A stretch of DNA of 64,000 nt from Phycisphaeraceae bacterium. Its GTDB lineage: Bacteria > Planctomycetota > Phycisphaerae > Phycisphaerales > UBA1924. The notes under the pieces are model-generated. The model ran no database searches. It had not been told where the DNA came from and saw only the letters and a list, made by a program, of their open reading frames with translations. A program made the position numbers and the translations under genes. How positions within the stretch are numbered: position 1 is the stretch's first letter; each line of letters opens with the position of its first letter. This document shows, piece by piece, positions 26,675-35,691 of this stretch. Where the stretch lies: NCBI GenBank assembly GCA_026126305.1, contig JAHCJI010000001.1:372001-436000 (forward strand). Direction: 5' to 3'.

Positions 26675-28189
26675 ATGGCCCAGGGATCGTTGAACGCGGC
26701 CGGAAAACTTCGCATCGCGCTGGCTCACGGCGACGGCATCGGCCCGGAGATCATGTCGGCGTGCCTGGAGATCTTCGAGGCGGCCGGCGTGCTCGAGCAC
26801 GTCGAGTTTGTGCCGGCGTTGATGGGCGAGGGCGTGTTCAAGACGGGCAACACCATGGGCATCTCCGACAGCGCCATCGCGACGGTGGAAGAGACCGGGC
26901 TGGTGTACAAGGGGCCGATGGGAACGCCCGTGGGCGGTGGCGGCAAGAGCATTAATGTGACGCTGCGCAAGATGTACGGCGCGTATGCCAATGTGCGACA
27001 CTTCCAGAGCCTGCCCGGCGTCGAGACGGTGTACAGCAAGGCGGGCGTGCCGGTGGATTTCTACGTCGTGCGCGAGAACATCGAGGACACCTACGGCGGC
27101 ATCGAGCACCGCCTGACCAACGACGTGGTGGAGTGCAAACGGCTGATCAGCGCCCCTGGGTGCGATCAGGTCCACCGTGAGGCCTTCGAGACGGCACGCC
27201 GGCTTGGCATCAAGAAGGTCCACTGTGGGCACAAGGCCAACATCATGAAGATGAGCGACGGCCTGTTCCTGGAGCGGTTTTACAACATCGGCAGCGATTA
27301 CCCGGAGATCGAGACCGCCGACGTCATCGTCGATGCGCTGTGCATGAACCTGGTGCTCAGGCCCCAGAACTACGAGATGGTGGTGTTGCCCAATCTGCAA
27401 GGCGACATCGTCAGCGATCTGGCCGCCGGGCTGGTGGGCGGGCTGGGTTTTGCGCCCAGCGCCAATATCGGGCAGCACGTGAGCATCTTCGAGGCCGTTC
27501 ACGGCACGGCGCCCGACATCGCGGGCAAGGGCCTTGCCAACCCCACCAGCCTGCTCCTCAGCGGGCTGTTGATGCTGCGACACATCGGGCTGATGCGGCA
27601 CGCCAACACCATCGAGAACGCGCTGATCGCCACGCTCGAGAGCGGTGTGCATACGGGCGACTTCGGGCACGCCAGCGGCACGCCCGCGGTGGGCACGCTC
27701 GAGTACGGTCGGGCCATCATCACCAACCTGGGCAAGACGCCCGCGTCGCGCGAGCCACTGCCCGTGGATGGCGTGCCGGCGGCCACGTGCTTCGTCCGCC
27801 CGTCCCGCCCCAGGCATAACACGCTGATGCGCACCTTCGAGACCGTGCGCAGCGTGTACGTGGGTTGCGACATCTACATCGACACGCTGCTGAACCCCAG
27901 CGAACTGGCCGACAAGCTCAACGCCATCTGCCTGCCCACGCCCTTCGCGCTAAAGATGATGAGCAACCGCGGCACGCAGGTCTGGCCCACGGGCAGCGTG
28001 TTCACCGAGACGGTGGACTATTACCGGGTGCGCTTCGAGCTGCGCGACATGAACCGGGCCCCGAGCCTGGGCCAGGGCCCCATCATCCGTTTGCTCGATC
28101 GGATCGCCGAGAAGTTCGAGGTCACCGACTTCCAGCCGTTGAAGTACTACGACGGCAAGCCGGGCTATTCGTTGGCGCAAGGACAGTAG
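26675..28189 (+). CDS. icd: Isocitrate dehydrogenase, Thermus/Rickettsia type
   Basis: 504 residues. It decarboxylates isocitrate to 2-oxoglutarate in the TCA cycle. The beta-decarboxylating dehydrogenase motifs are complete: AHGDGIGPEIM near 18, LRKMYGAYANVRHF, VVRENIEDTYGG, VVLPNLQGDIVSDLAAG and IFEAVHGTAPDIAGKG. About 140 residues follow the usual end of the fold; such an extension is typical of the Thermus-type enzymes and explains the length. The start at 26675 follows GGAGGGG. Cofactor choice (NADP or NAD) cannot be read safely by eye. Confidence 0.93.
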   Translation: MAQGSLNAAGKLRIALAHGDGIGPEIMSACLEIFEAAGVLEHVEFVPALMGEGVFKTGNTMGISDSAIATVEETGLVYKGPMGTPVGGGGKSINVTLRKMYGAYANVRHFQSLPGVETVYSKAGVPVDFYVVRENIEDTYGGIEHRLTNDVVECKRLISAPGCDQVHREAFETARRLGIKKVHCGHKANIMKMSDGLFLERFYNIGSDYPEIETADVIVDALCMNLVLRPQNYEMVVLPNLQGDIVSDLAAGLVGGLGFAPSANIGQHVSIFEAVHGTAPDIAGKGLANPTSLLLSGLLMLRHIGLMRHANTIENALIATLESGVHTGDFGHASGTPAVGTLEYGRAIITNLGKTPASREPLPVDGVPAATCFVRPSRPRHNTLMRTFETVRSVYVGCDIYIDTLLNPSELADKLNAICLPTPFALKMMSNRGTQVWPTGSVFTETVDYYRVRFELRDMNRAPSLGQGPIIRLLDRIAEKFEVTDFQPLKYYDGKPGYSLAQGQ

Positions 28190-28199
28190 ACTTTTCGGG

Positions 28200-29075
28200 T
28201 CAGCGCATGGTTTCCTCGAAGAGGGCGCGCATGGCCTGCCAGGAGCGTTTGTCGGCTGCCTCGTCGTAGGCCGTGGCCTTGCCCGGCGCGGGCGCACCGG
28301 CGGCCTTGCTCGTGAAACTGTGGACGGCCTTGGCGTAGTCGATGAAGATAAAATCGGCACGCGCAGCCTCCATCTCGCGCTTGAACTTCACGCGGTCCTC
28401 GTGGCTCACCAGCGGGTCGGCGTTGCCGTTGCACACAAGGACGGCGGCCTTCACCTGGCCCACCTCGGGCGGACCGTCGAAGGCGAGCCCGCCATGGAAG
28501 CTCACGGCCGCGTTCAGATCGAAGCCCGCGCGGGCACATTCGAGGACGACGGTGCCGCCGAAGCAATAGCCGATGGCGGCAAGGTTGCTGGTGAGTCGGC
28601 CGTCCCTCTTCAGGGCGTCGATGGCGGCCTGGACGCGGGCTCGCATGAGCGGCCGATTGTTGTAAAACTCTGTGGCGCGTCGGGCGGCCTCTTCGGTGTC
28701 GGCGGCCCACACTCCCGCGCCGTACATGTCGATGGCAAAGGCGCGATAGCCCAGTTCGGCCAGCATCCTGGCGCGCTGCTTCTCTTCGTCGCCCAGCCCA
28801 CGCCACTGGTGGACGATCAGCACCGTGCCGCGGATGTCCAGGCCTCTGGGCTCGGCGATCATGCCCCGCAAGGCGTGCCCGTCGTGCTGATAATCCACAT
28901 CGAATGCGAGCACGCCGGGCTGGAAGCGCGGGTTCTGGGGTTGGGACGGGCGGGTGGGGTTTTCGGGCATGTCGGGGGGCATGCGCGGGCGGTCCTGGGC
29001 ATGGGTGGTCAGGGCGGCGGTCAGCGCGACAAGAACAACGGCAAGCAGGGACAGTATCGTGCGGGCACGGGGCAT
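28200..29075 (-). CDS. Exported dienelactone hydrolase family protein
   Basis: 291 residues. The signal peptide covers about 1-27 (ending THAQ), so the enzyme is exported. The alpha/beta-hydrolase triad of the dienelactone hydrolase family is visible: Cys171 in GYCFGG, Asp220 in NGNADPLV and His252 in AVHSF. Cys rather than Ser as nucleophile is usual for this family. The substrate is unknown; esters or lactones of carbohydrates are possible. The start at 29075 follows AAGGAGG; the in-frame sequence upstream is not needed. It converges with icd with 10 bases between them. Confidence 0.88.
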   Translation of the reverse strand: MPRARTILSLLAVVLVALTAALTTHAQDRPRMPPDMPENPTRPSQPQNPRFQPGVLAFDVDYQHDGHALRGMIAEPRGLDIRGTVLIVHQWRGLGDEEKQRARMLAELGYRAFAIDMYGAGVWAADTEEAARRATEFYNNRPLMRARVQAAIDALKRDGRLTSNLAAIGYCFGGTVVLECARAGFDLNAAVSFHGGLAFDGPPEVGQVKAAVLVCNGNADPLVSHEDRVKFKREMEAARADFIFIDYAKAVHSFTSKAAGAPAPGKATAYDEAADKRSWQAMRALFEETMR

Positions 29076-29194
29076 GGCGAGCCTCCTTGGGCGCCTGGGG
29101 TTTCTCGGACTCTGGAAGCCTACACATCCGAACGCGGATGGTTGCAATCGGGCCGATCCTGAACCGAGTGCCTCCTTCGGTCGATCTGGGCACT

Positions 29195-29626
29195 ATGGAA
29201 ACACCCGATATCGTGCTGCTGGTCTTCGGGCTCGCACTGCTTGCCTCACCCTTTGAGACGGTGTCATATCTGCGGGCGCGGCAGAATCGATCGGCGATGG
29301 TCGAGGGTACGGTGATCGACCACGAGAGCCACAGCTCGGTGATGCACCGGGGCGACGCAACGCAGCACGGTCCGGGATCGTTCCATGCGCGTATCGCCTA
29401 TGAGGTCGATGGTGTTCGGTACGAGTGCGTGTCGAGCGTCGGGGCGTCGTGGATCCTGCACCCCATCGGGCTTGTGGTGGATGTGGTCTATGACCCGCAG
29501 AATCCGGCGGACGCGGACATCCGCACGGGCGCGGGCGTGGCGTTGCTCGAGCGTGCCGTGGTGTTCGGATTGCCTGTTGCCGGCGTTGTTTGCCTGGGCA
29601 TCCTGGCATCCCGGATGCTGGGCTGA
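29195..29626 (+). CDS. Small DUF3592-type membrane protein
   Basis: 143 residues. Two membrane helices (about 4-22 and 118-138) flank a beta-rich core (VEGTVIDHESHSS, FHARIAYEVDGVRYECVSS, VDVVYDPQNPADADI). This arrangement is that of DUF3592 proteins, whose function is unknown. It is followed 13 bases later by the end of the convergent TetR gene. Confidence 0.7.
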   Translation: METPDIVLLVFGLALLASPFETVSYLRARQNRSAMVEGTVIDHESHSSVMHRGDATQHGPGSFHARIAYEVDGVRYECVSSVGASWILHPIGLVVDVVYDPQNPADADIRTGAGVALLERAVVFGLPVAGVVCLGILASRMLG

Positions 29627-29639
29627 ACTGTCCACCCCG

Positions 29640-30269
29640 TTATGCCAGCGCTGTGTCGGGCATGAATCGCTCGATGAGGGCTTGGATGGTTGGCAGCGCG
29701 ATCCGGGCCGCATCGTTGCGTCCGTGTACGTGACGCAACAGCAACGTCCCCTCGGCGAGGATGGTGAATTGGTCTGCGAAGGTATCGGGATCGGTCGCGC
29801 CAGCGCGGGCGGCCAGGTCGCGGATGCCGTCGCGGGTGCGCTTCTTGTGCTCGGCGGCGGCCTGATGAACCGGGTGCCTGGGGTCGGTGAACTCGGCAGC
29901 GACGTTCACGAACAGGCAGCCGCGAAACTCCGGGTCATTGAACCAACGGTCCATGATCTCGAAAAAGGCCAGCAACTGGGCCTTGGGGTCTTCGCCGGCC
30001 AGCTCGCGCATGGCACGGGCCCAGGCGGTGCTCTCCCATTCGTCTCGCGTACGCACGCACTGCACCATGAACTCGTCTCGGCTCTCGAAATTGTTGTAGA
30101 ACGTTGTCTTGGTGACGCCCGCCAGGTCGATGACCTGGTCGATGCCCACGGCCTGGAAGCCGTAGCGGTAGTAGAGCTCGAGCCCAGAGGCGATGAGCCG
30201 GGCCCGCGCGTTGGTGGGTTGTGGCGGCACACCCAGCAACTCGGCGATGGTCTTGGTCTGCTCGCGCAT
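29640..30269 (-). CDS. TetR family transcription regulator
   Basis: 209 residues. The DNA-binding helix-turn-helix lies at about 38-62 (GFQAVGIDQVIDLAGVTKTT, FYNNFESRDEF). The C-terminal ligand domain is of ordinary length. It is divergent from an OsmC-type gene, with a palindromic site between them, so it most likely represses that gene and itself. GAGGGGG lies before the ATG at 30269. Such pairs often respond to electrophiles or peroxides; the ligand here is unknown. Confidence 0.9.
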   Translation of the reverse strand: MREQTKTIAELLGVPPQPTNARARLIASGLELYYRYGFQAVGIDQVIDLAGVTKTTFYNNFESRDEFMVQCVRTRDEWESTAWARAMRELAGEDPKAQLLAFFEIMDRWFNDPEFRGCLFVNVAAEFTDPRHPVHQAAAEHKKRTRDGIRDLAARAGATDPDTFADQFTILAEGTLLLRHVHGRNDAARIALPTIQALIERFMPDTALA

Positions 30270-30321
30270 TGCAGCCCCCTCTCTCCGGCCGCATGCCCGC
30301 GTGTGTGGCTGGTGTACCCAA

Positions 30322-30349
30322 AGTCCACCGGGATTGGACTCCAAGTCCA
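30322..30349. promoter_or_regulatory. Inverted-repeat operator between tetR and osmC genes
   Basis: AGTCCA (30322-30327), TGGACT (30335-30340) and AGTCCA (30344-30349). The last two form the perfect palindrome TGGACTCCAAGTCCA, the size expected for a TetR dimer. The first half-site gives a second, wider inverted repeat with the middle one. It lies 53 bases from the regulator start and 100 from the osmC start. Confidence 0.65.
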
Positions 30350-30449
30350 CTGTTCAAAGGCCGGGCGTGTGGCATCATTTCCCCGGTTGGCGGTCGAATG
30401 GTTCGGCCGACCAGACCTGAATCGTAGAAGAGCATAGGGGGATATCCTC

Positions 30450-31058
30450 ATGAACGCAACGAAGAATGCCACGCCCGTCCAAAACCTCGACGCCCACCAG
30501 CGTGAGAGCCGGCAGAAGTACCTCAACGGGATCGACCTCGAACAACTGCGGGGGGCGGTCGAGGCCATCCAGCAAGACCCGGCCAATGGCATGACCCACT
30601 GGCAGGTTCGCAGCCAGTGGGTGGGAGGTACCCGCAGCGACCACCACGTCGACGGGTTCACCATTGGCGGGCAGTTTGTTCGAAGGCCCTTCACCATCCA
30701 CATCGACGAGCCCTTCGAGCTGACCGGCTCGAACAAGCATCCCAACCCGCAGGAGCACCTGCTGGCGGCGATGAACGCGTGCATGATGGTGGGCTACGCC
30801 GCCGTGGCGGGGCTGATGGGCATTACCCTGACCAAGCTGGAAGTGACCACGCAAGGCGAGATCGACCTGCGCGGCTTTCTGGGGCTCGATGGGTCGGTGC
30901 CCAATGGCTACCCGAAACTCGAGCAGACCGTCCGCATCGCCGGCGACGGCACGCCCGAGCAGTTTGCCCAGTTGCACGCGACCATCAAGGCCACGAGCCC
31001 CAACTTCTACAACATCACACGGGCCATCGAAACCGATTCGAGGCTGATCGTGGAGTAA
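30450..31058 (+). CDS. OsmC family protein with a single cysteine
   Basis: 202 residues. OsmC/Ohr proteins reduce organic peroxides with two cysteines. The first motif is present (PQEHLLAAMNACMMVGYAA, Cys111), but there is no second Cys; the place where it or a Pro-rich variant lies reads TSPNFYNITRA. Some OsmC relatives act with one Cys and another thiol, so activity is uncertain. An N-terminal extension of about 45 residues precedes the fold. Control by the divergent TetR gene is likely. A terminator lies 66 bases after the stop. Confidence 0.85.
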   Translation: MNATKNATPVQNLDAHQRESRQKYLNGIDLEQLRGAVEAIQQDPANGMTHWQVRSQWVGGTRSDHHVDGFTIGGQFVRRPFTIHIDEPFELTGSNKHPNPQEHLLAAMNACMMVGYAAVAGLMGITLTKLEVTTQGEIDLRGFLGLDGSVPNGYPKLEQTVRIAGDGTPEQFAQLHATIKATSPNFYNITRAIETDSRLIVE

Positions 31059-31123
31059 GCACGCCCGGCACGACCTCCCCCGGGCCCGATCGTTCGTGAT
31101 GGGGCCCGGACGCGCAGACGTAC

Positions 31124-31147
31124 AACCCCGCCAACGCGGGGTTTTTT
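31124..31147 (+). terminator. Intrinsic terminator of the OsmC gene
   Basis: AACCCCGC (31124-31131) pairs with GCGGGGTT (31136-31143) around CAAC, followed by a T run to 31147. It lies between convergent genes. Confidence 0.9.
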
Positions 31148-31164
31148 CTTGGCTCAGGGCTCGG

Positions 31165-31392
31165 TCAGCGGCCGCGGAACGTGATGCGGCCCTTGGTCAG
31201 GTCGTAGGGCGACATCTCGACGGTGACGGTGTCGCCCGGAGTGATGCGGATGTAGTGCTTGCGCATCTTGCCCGAGACGTAGGCGAGGATCTCGGTCTGC
31301 TGCTCGTTGGGCAGGCGTACCTTGAACATGGCGTTGGGCAGCGCCTCGATGACGACGGCTTCCATCGTGAACTTGTCGTCCTGTTTGGGCAT
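31165..31392 (-). CDS. infA: Translation initiation factor IF-1
   Basis: 75 residues, the usual size, a single OB fold that binds the ribosomal A site during initiation. Family segments are clear: [35 protein letters not shown] and [16 protein letters not shown]. It stands alone and not in the usual rpmJ/S13 neighbourhood. The nearest upstream gene on the same strand ends 193 bases away, so it probably has its own promoter. Confidence 0.97.
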   Translation of the reverse strand: MPKQDDKFTMEAVVIEALPNAMFKVRLPNEQQTEILAYVSGKMRKHYIRITPGDTVTVEMSPYDLTKGRITFRGR

Positions 31393-31585
31393 ACGAGCGA
31401 TCGATCCTCCGTGCGGCGGGCGTGGGGCCGGCCTTATGATGACAAAACCTCATCTTGGGCCATTGGCCCAGAGAGCGTCGAGTGTAGCCCGGCCGACACA
31501 TGGTCAGGGCATGTGCCCTCGCAGGCCATCCCAAACAAAGAAAGTACAAATTGTTGGTGGGTTCTTCCCGTGTGGCCTTCTCATG

Positions 31586-33199
31586 TCACATCCGCAGCAA
31601 TGGGCCGGCCAGCCGAGTTACCTTGCCAGGGGCGATCGCCAGCAGGTCCCGGAGTGTGTTGGGCAAGGCGACGCGGATCGCCAGAAGCGCGAGCAGGCCG
31701 TAGGCCATGGCGGAGATGGCCGCTCGGAGAACCAGGCCCATCGGGTGCGTGGCATCTTGCGCGTCCGGCTCGAGAGCGCGGGCGGTGAGCGTGTCGATGA
31801 GCCAGAGGTCGGCTGCGATGACCAACAAGGCAATGCCGGTCAGCAAAGCCCATGGTTTCAGGACCGCCCGCAGGAAGTCGGCTTGTCGCACACCGATTCG
31901 GCCCAGGCTCCAGGCGGCCATGCCGGTGACGCCTACCACGAACCACAAGCCGATGGCCATGGCGATGGCTCCCGGGTTGTCTGGGAAGAACAGGCCGCCC
32001 AGGCCGGCGACGGTGGCCATGCCCAGCCCCTGGACCAAGAGCGCGTGGAACTGCGTGCGGAAGCGGCCCGTGCTCGACAAGGCCGACTCTTGCAAGCTGA
32101 CCAGTAATCGCAGCGCAAAGCACAACGACAAGGCCTGGACGGCCGGGACGGCCGAGGCCCACTTCCCATCCCAGAGGAGTTGTTCGAGCGGGCGGATGGT
32201 GACTGCGATGCCGCCGGCGAAGATCGCGGCGACCATGACCAGGGCGCCCGCGGCCCGCAGGATGGCCTTGACGTGTCGCTCGCGGTCGTGCTGGAAGGCG
32301 GCCATGGTGGGCATGAGGACTTGTTGGAGGTTGCTGGCCAAGAGTGCCATGACCTGGTCGCCGATCATGTACGCGAAGACGTAGATGCCCATGATCCTGG
32401 GTTCGAGGATCATGCCCAGGACGAGGTAATCTCCCTGTCTGAGCAATGCCAGGGCCAGAGCGCCCAGCAACAGCCATTTCGCGCGGGCCCAGATGGCTGG
32501 CCAGAGCCTGAATCTGGGCTTGAATCGGATGAGCGGGTCTCGCGTGACGCACAGCCCAAACAGCCACTCGTACGCGGCGATGATGACCAGCGACCAGGTA
32601 AAGGTGAGCGGGCCGGCCCCGGCCAGCGCCAGCGAGATCATGGCGATGTAGCGAACGATGGCGCTGCTGGCATTCATGGTGGCCACGGCCTTGTAGCGAT
32701 ACTCCATCGAAAGCCTGGCCTGGTAGATCATGCTGGGCCCATAGATCAGGGCGGCCAGGCCCAGGGTGACCATGACCATGACGTATTGGTCGTTCTTGTG
32801 ATATGCGGCCATGGCCGGCCCCAAGGCGCACAGGATGGCCGCCGCCAAAATGTTGAGCAGCAGCGTCCAGGCGTAGATCGGGCCGACGAGCCCTGGGTAG
32901 CGGTGCCGGCCCTTCTGGATGAGGATGCGTCGCACCCCGCCATCTCGAAGCACGTTGATCAGCGCCGCGACACCGATGGCCGTGCCGAAGATGCCGAAAT
33001 CTTCCTTGGCCAGCAGGATACCCAGGATGGCCATGTTGACCAGGCTGGCGGCCTTGACCACGGCGGTGGCTATGGTCAGCCAAGCCATGCCCCCGCCCAC
33101 CTTTTGGCCCATGGCCTGAGCCTGCTTGTGGACCGGGCCTTTGGGGCCGTTGGGCCCGCTGTCTGGACGGCCTTCGGATGGGTCGGGCGGTATCGGCAT
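31586..33199 (-). CDS. Polysaccharide flippase (Wzx/MATE-like)
   Basis: 537 residues with about 12-14 membrane helices. The N-terminal helices are typical of the lipopolysaccharide flippase group (VKAASLVNMAILGILLAKEDFGIFGTA near 60-85, given in part; VLRDGGVRRILIQKG). It would move a lipid-linked sugar chain across the inner membrane. No glycosyltransferase or polymerase gene is next to it, so the polymer is unknown. ATG at 33199 is the first in-frame ATG; GTG at 33256 is possible, but the extra residues are low-complexity. Its first 45 residues are Pro/Gly-rich and hydrophilic. Confidence 0.85.
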   Translation of the reverse strand: MPIPPDPSEGRPDSGPNGPKGPVHKQAQAMGQKVGGGMAWLTIATAVVKAASLVNMAILGILLAKEDFGIFGTAIGVAALINVLRDGGVRRILIQKGRHRYPGLVGPIYAWTLLLNILAAAILCALGPAMAAYHKNDQYVMVMVTLGLAALIYGPSMIYQARLSMEYRYKAVATMNASSAIVRYIAMISLALAGAGPLTFTWSLVIIAAYEWLFGLCVTRDPLIRFKPRFRLWPAIWARAKWLLLGALALALLRQGDYLVLGMILEPRIMGIYVFAYMIGDQVMALLASNLQQVLMPTMAAFQHDRERHVKAILRAAGALVMVAAIFAGGIAVTIRPLEQLLWDGKWASAVPAVQALSLCFALRLLVSLQESALSSTGRFRTQFHALLVQGLGMATVAGLGGLFFPDNPGAIAMAIGLWFVVGVTGMAAWSLGRIGVRQADFLRAVLKPWALLTGIALLVIAADLWLIDTLTARALEPDAQDATHPMGLVLRAAISAMAYGLLALLAIRVALPNTLRDLLAIAPGKVTRLAGPLLRM

Positions 33200-33365
33200 G
33201 AACTCCGCAGTAGGTTGCGCATGGGCCCGCGGTTCGGCCTGGTCATCTGGGCCCACGGGCCGGGCCCGGGCGGGCCCAGCCTACCATCGGCCCCGAAGGC
33301 GGCAGGGCACGAGCCGAATCATCCCGCCAGTCTGATGTTGATCGAAGAAGGATGGGAAGCAGTCC

Positions 33366-33926
33366 ATGAAGGCCAATGAGATCCGCGCGGGCAACGCCCT
33401 CCAGGTCGATGGGAAGGTGTACATCGTCGTCAAGGTCGAGCACACCAAGCCCGGCAAGGGGCCGGCCTATTACCAAGTCAAGATGAAGGACGTGGCCAGC
33501 GGCCTGCACATCGACAAGCGCTACACCGGCGGCGACGCCGTCGAGAGCGCTCCGCTCGACCGCCGCGAGATGGAGTACCTCTTCAGCGACCAGTCGGGCG
33601 CGACGTTCATGGACACCGAATCGTACGACCAGGTGGTCCTCTCGGCCGACCTTTTGGGCGACGCGTTGCTGTATCTGGCGCCCAACACCACCTGCACCGT
33701 GCTGGTGTACGAGGACAACCCGCTTTCCATCGAACTGCCCGCCAGCGTCGACCTGGAGATCACCGACACCACCCCGGGCATCAAGGGCGCCACCGCCACC
33801 AACCAACTCAAGGAAGCGACCTGCGAGACGGGCCTGAAGACCAAGGTGCCCCCCTTCATCACCATCGGCGAGAAGGTCAAGATCGCCACCGAGGACGGCC
33901 GCTACCTGGCCCGCGCCAAGGAATAG
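33366..33926 (+). CDS. efp: Elongation factor P
   Basis: 186 residues, normal length, three beta-barrel domains. EF-P rescues ribosomes stalled at runs of proline; the proline-rich proteins of this genome make it relevant. The modified loop is PGKGPAY with Lys31. Which modification is made cannot be told; no epmA/epmB or deoxyhypusine-type gene is nearby. The end has the conserved PPFITIGEKVKI and ATEDGRYLARA. Four bases separate it from aroK. Confidence 0.97.
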   Translation: MKANEIRAGNALQVDGKVYIVVKVEHTKPGKGPAYYQVKMKDVASGLHIDKRYTGGDAVESAPLDRREMEYLFSDQSGATFMDTESYDQVVLSADLLGDALLYLAPNTTCTVLVYEDNPLSIELPASVDLEITDTTPGIKGATATNQLKEATCETGLKTKVPPFITIGEKVKIATEDGRYLARAKE

Positions 33927-33930
33927 ATCC

Positions 33931-34521
33931 ATGACCGGCCCGGGCCCATTCGCGGGCCGGCACCTGGTGCTCATCGGCCTGCGCGGCAGCGGCAAGACCA
34001 CCGCCGGCCGACTGGCGGCCCAACGCCTGAACATCGCATTTGCAGACCTGGACGCCCTGGTCCTGCGAGAAATGGGCTGCGCGAGCGTCGAGCAGGCCTG
34101 GCGCGAGCAGGGCGAGCGGGCCTTCCGCGCGGCCGAGGCGGCGTGTCTGGCCCGGGCCCTGACCCACAAACGCGACGACGTGCTGGCTCTGGGCGGCGGC
34201 ACGCCCATGATCGACGCCGCCCGGCACGTGCTGCAAGCCAGCGTCGTAGCGGGGGTGGTCGTGGGCCCGGTCTACCTGCACGCGTCCTTTGAAGTGTTGG
34301 CCAAACGGCTGGAGGACGATCCTGGCGACCGTCCGCCATTGACCGACCGCGGGCTATCCGCCGACGATCTGGTTGCTGAAGTCCGTGGCGTCTACGAGAA
34401 GCGAGACGGTGTGTACCAGGCCCTTGCCCAAGAGGTCGTGGAAGTGGGGGGCTTGACGACGGACGAGGTCGTGGATCGCTTGGTGGAGGTTTGGGGCTCT
34501 CAGGACATGATTTCGGCTTGA
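33931..34521 (+). CDS. aroK: Shikimate kinase
   Basis: 196 residues. The P-loop is GLRGSGKTT (residues 16-24), followed by the shikimate-binding ADLDALVLREMG and GERAFRAAEAACL, and GGGTPMI near 89. It phosphorylates shikimate at the 3-position. The lid segment RPPLTDRGL is present. The gene follows efp by four bases and forms an operon with it. Its stop overlaps the -35 box of the next gene. Confidence 0.93.
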   Translation: MTGPGPFAGRHLVLIGLRGSGKTTAGRLAAQRLNIAFADLDALVLREMGCASVEQAWREQGERAFRAAEAACLARALTHKRDDVLALGGGTPMIDAARHVLQASVVAGVVVGPVYLHASFEVLAKRLEDDPGDRPPLTDRGLSADDLVAEVRGVYEKRDGVYQALAQEVVEVGGLTTDEVVDRLVEVWGSQDMISA

Positions 34522-34545
34522 CTCGAAGGAATACGTACGTATTCT
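34518..34545 (+). promoter_or_regulatory. Promoter with a 16-base palindrome between -35 and -10
   Basis: TTGACT (34518-34523) and TATTCT (34540-34545) with 16 bases between them. The perfect palindrome GAATACGTACGTATTC (34529-34544) fills the spacer and enters the -10. This is an ideal place for a repressor. Transcription would start near 34552, almost at the ATG (34553), so the mRNA may be leaderless. Confidence 0.6.
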
Positions 34546-34552
34546 GTATGGT

Positions 34553-35677
34553 ATGCAGGACCACGAGCCCTCATACCGAGACGCGCTGCCGCAGGGGCCC
34601 GCACATCGCCGGGGGGCGGGGCTGAACCCGGGCAACCGGTTCGAGGCTGTCCGGCTACATGTGCTGGGCGAGGAGCTCGATCGGCAATGGGTGGAGCGTC
34701 AAGCCGATGGCGGCAAGGCCGTGCGGGTGCAACGACAGGTGTTCGAGGACCGGACTCGGAGCGTGCTGAACCGCGTGACGCCCACGAGCGACGTGCCCTT
34801 CGAGTGGACGCTGAACCCCTATCGGGGGTGTGAGCATGGGTGTATTTACTGCTTCGCAAGGCCTTACCACGAGTACCTTGGCTTCAGTTGCGGGCTCAAT
34901 TTTGAGACCAAACTCGTGGCCAAGCCCGACGCGCCGCGGTTGCTGGAGAAGGAACTGGCCAGGAAGACCTGGAAGGGCGAGCCCATCGTCATGTCGGCCA
35001 TCACCGACGTGTACCAGCCCATCGAGCACCAGATGCGCCTGACGCGGCAGTGCCTCGAGGTGCTGGCCCGCTGCTGCCAGCCCGTGAGCACAATGACCAA
35101 GAGCGCGATGGTGCTGCGAGACGTGGACCTGTGGCAGCAACTGGCCGCCCACAACGCCGGCCGGGTCATCATCACGCTGGTGACCCTCGACGTCGACCTG
35201 GCCCGCTCGCTCGAACCCCGCGCCACCGATCCGGCCGGGCGTTTGCGGACCATTCGCGAGTTGGTCGCCGCGGGCGTGCCGGTGTCGGTGAACGTGGCAC
35301 CGATCATCCCCGGGCTGACCGACTCGGAACTGCCGCGGATCCTCGAGGCCGTCGCCGACGCGGGGGCCCGCCGCGTGAGTTGGGTGCTGCTGCGGCTGCC
35401 TTACCAGTTGAAGGACTTGTTCCTGGACTGGTTGCAACGCAGCGTGCATCCCGACCGGGCGCGGAAGGTCGAGTCGCTGATCCGCCAGACGCGTGGGGGC
35501 AAGCTCTACGACGCGGGCGAGAACCGAGGCCGGGGCGAGGGTGCCCATGCCCGGCAGATCAAGCGGACTTTTGATGTATTCACGAGGCGCTACGGGCTCA
35601 ACCGCGACGTGCGCCCGCTCTCGAGCGCCCACTTCGTGCGGCCCGACGCGAGCGGGCAGTTGGGGCTGTTCGGGTGA
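34553..35677 (+). CDS. PA0069-type radical SAM protein
   Basis: 374 residues. The radical SAM cluster motif is CEHGCIYC (Cys93, 97, 100), set in LNPYRGCEHGCIYCFARPYH. This context and the overall plan match the PA0069/SplB-like group (COG1533), related to spore photoproduct lyase; the reaction is not known to me. The segment SAITDVYQPIEHQMRLTRQ is typical. No ribosome site lies at the right distance before the ATG, in agreement with a leaderless mRNA starting at the promoter just upstream. It is convergent with the sbtB gene. Confidence 0.88.
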   Translation: MQDHEPSYRDALPQGPAHRRGAGLNPGNRFEAVRLHVLGEELDRQWVERQADGGKAVRVQRQVFEDRTRSVLNRVTPTSDVPFEWTLNPYRGCEHGCIYCFARPYHEYLGFSCGLNFETKLVAKPDAPRLLEKELARKTWKGEPIVMSAITDVYQPIEHQMRLTRQCLEVLARCCQPVSTMTKSAMVLRDVDLWQQLAAHNAGRVIITLVTLDVDLARSLEPRATDPAGRLRTIRELVAAGVPVSVNVAPIIPGLTDSELPRILEAVADAGARRVSWVLLRLPYQLKDLFLDWLQRSVHPDRARKVESLIRQTRGGKLYDAGENRGRGEGAHARQIKRTFDVFTRRYGLNRDVRPLSSAHFVRPDASGQLGLFG

Positions 35678-35691
35678 GGGAGCGCCGCGGA

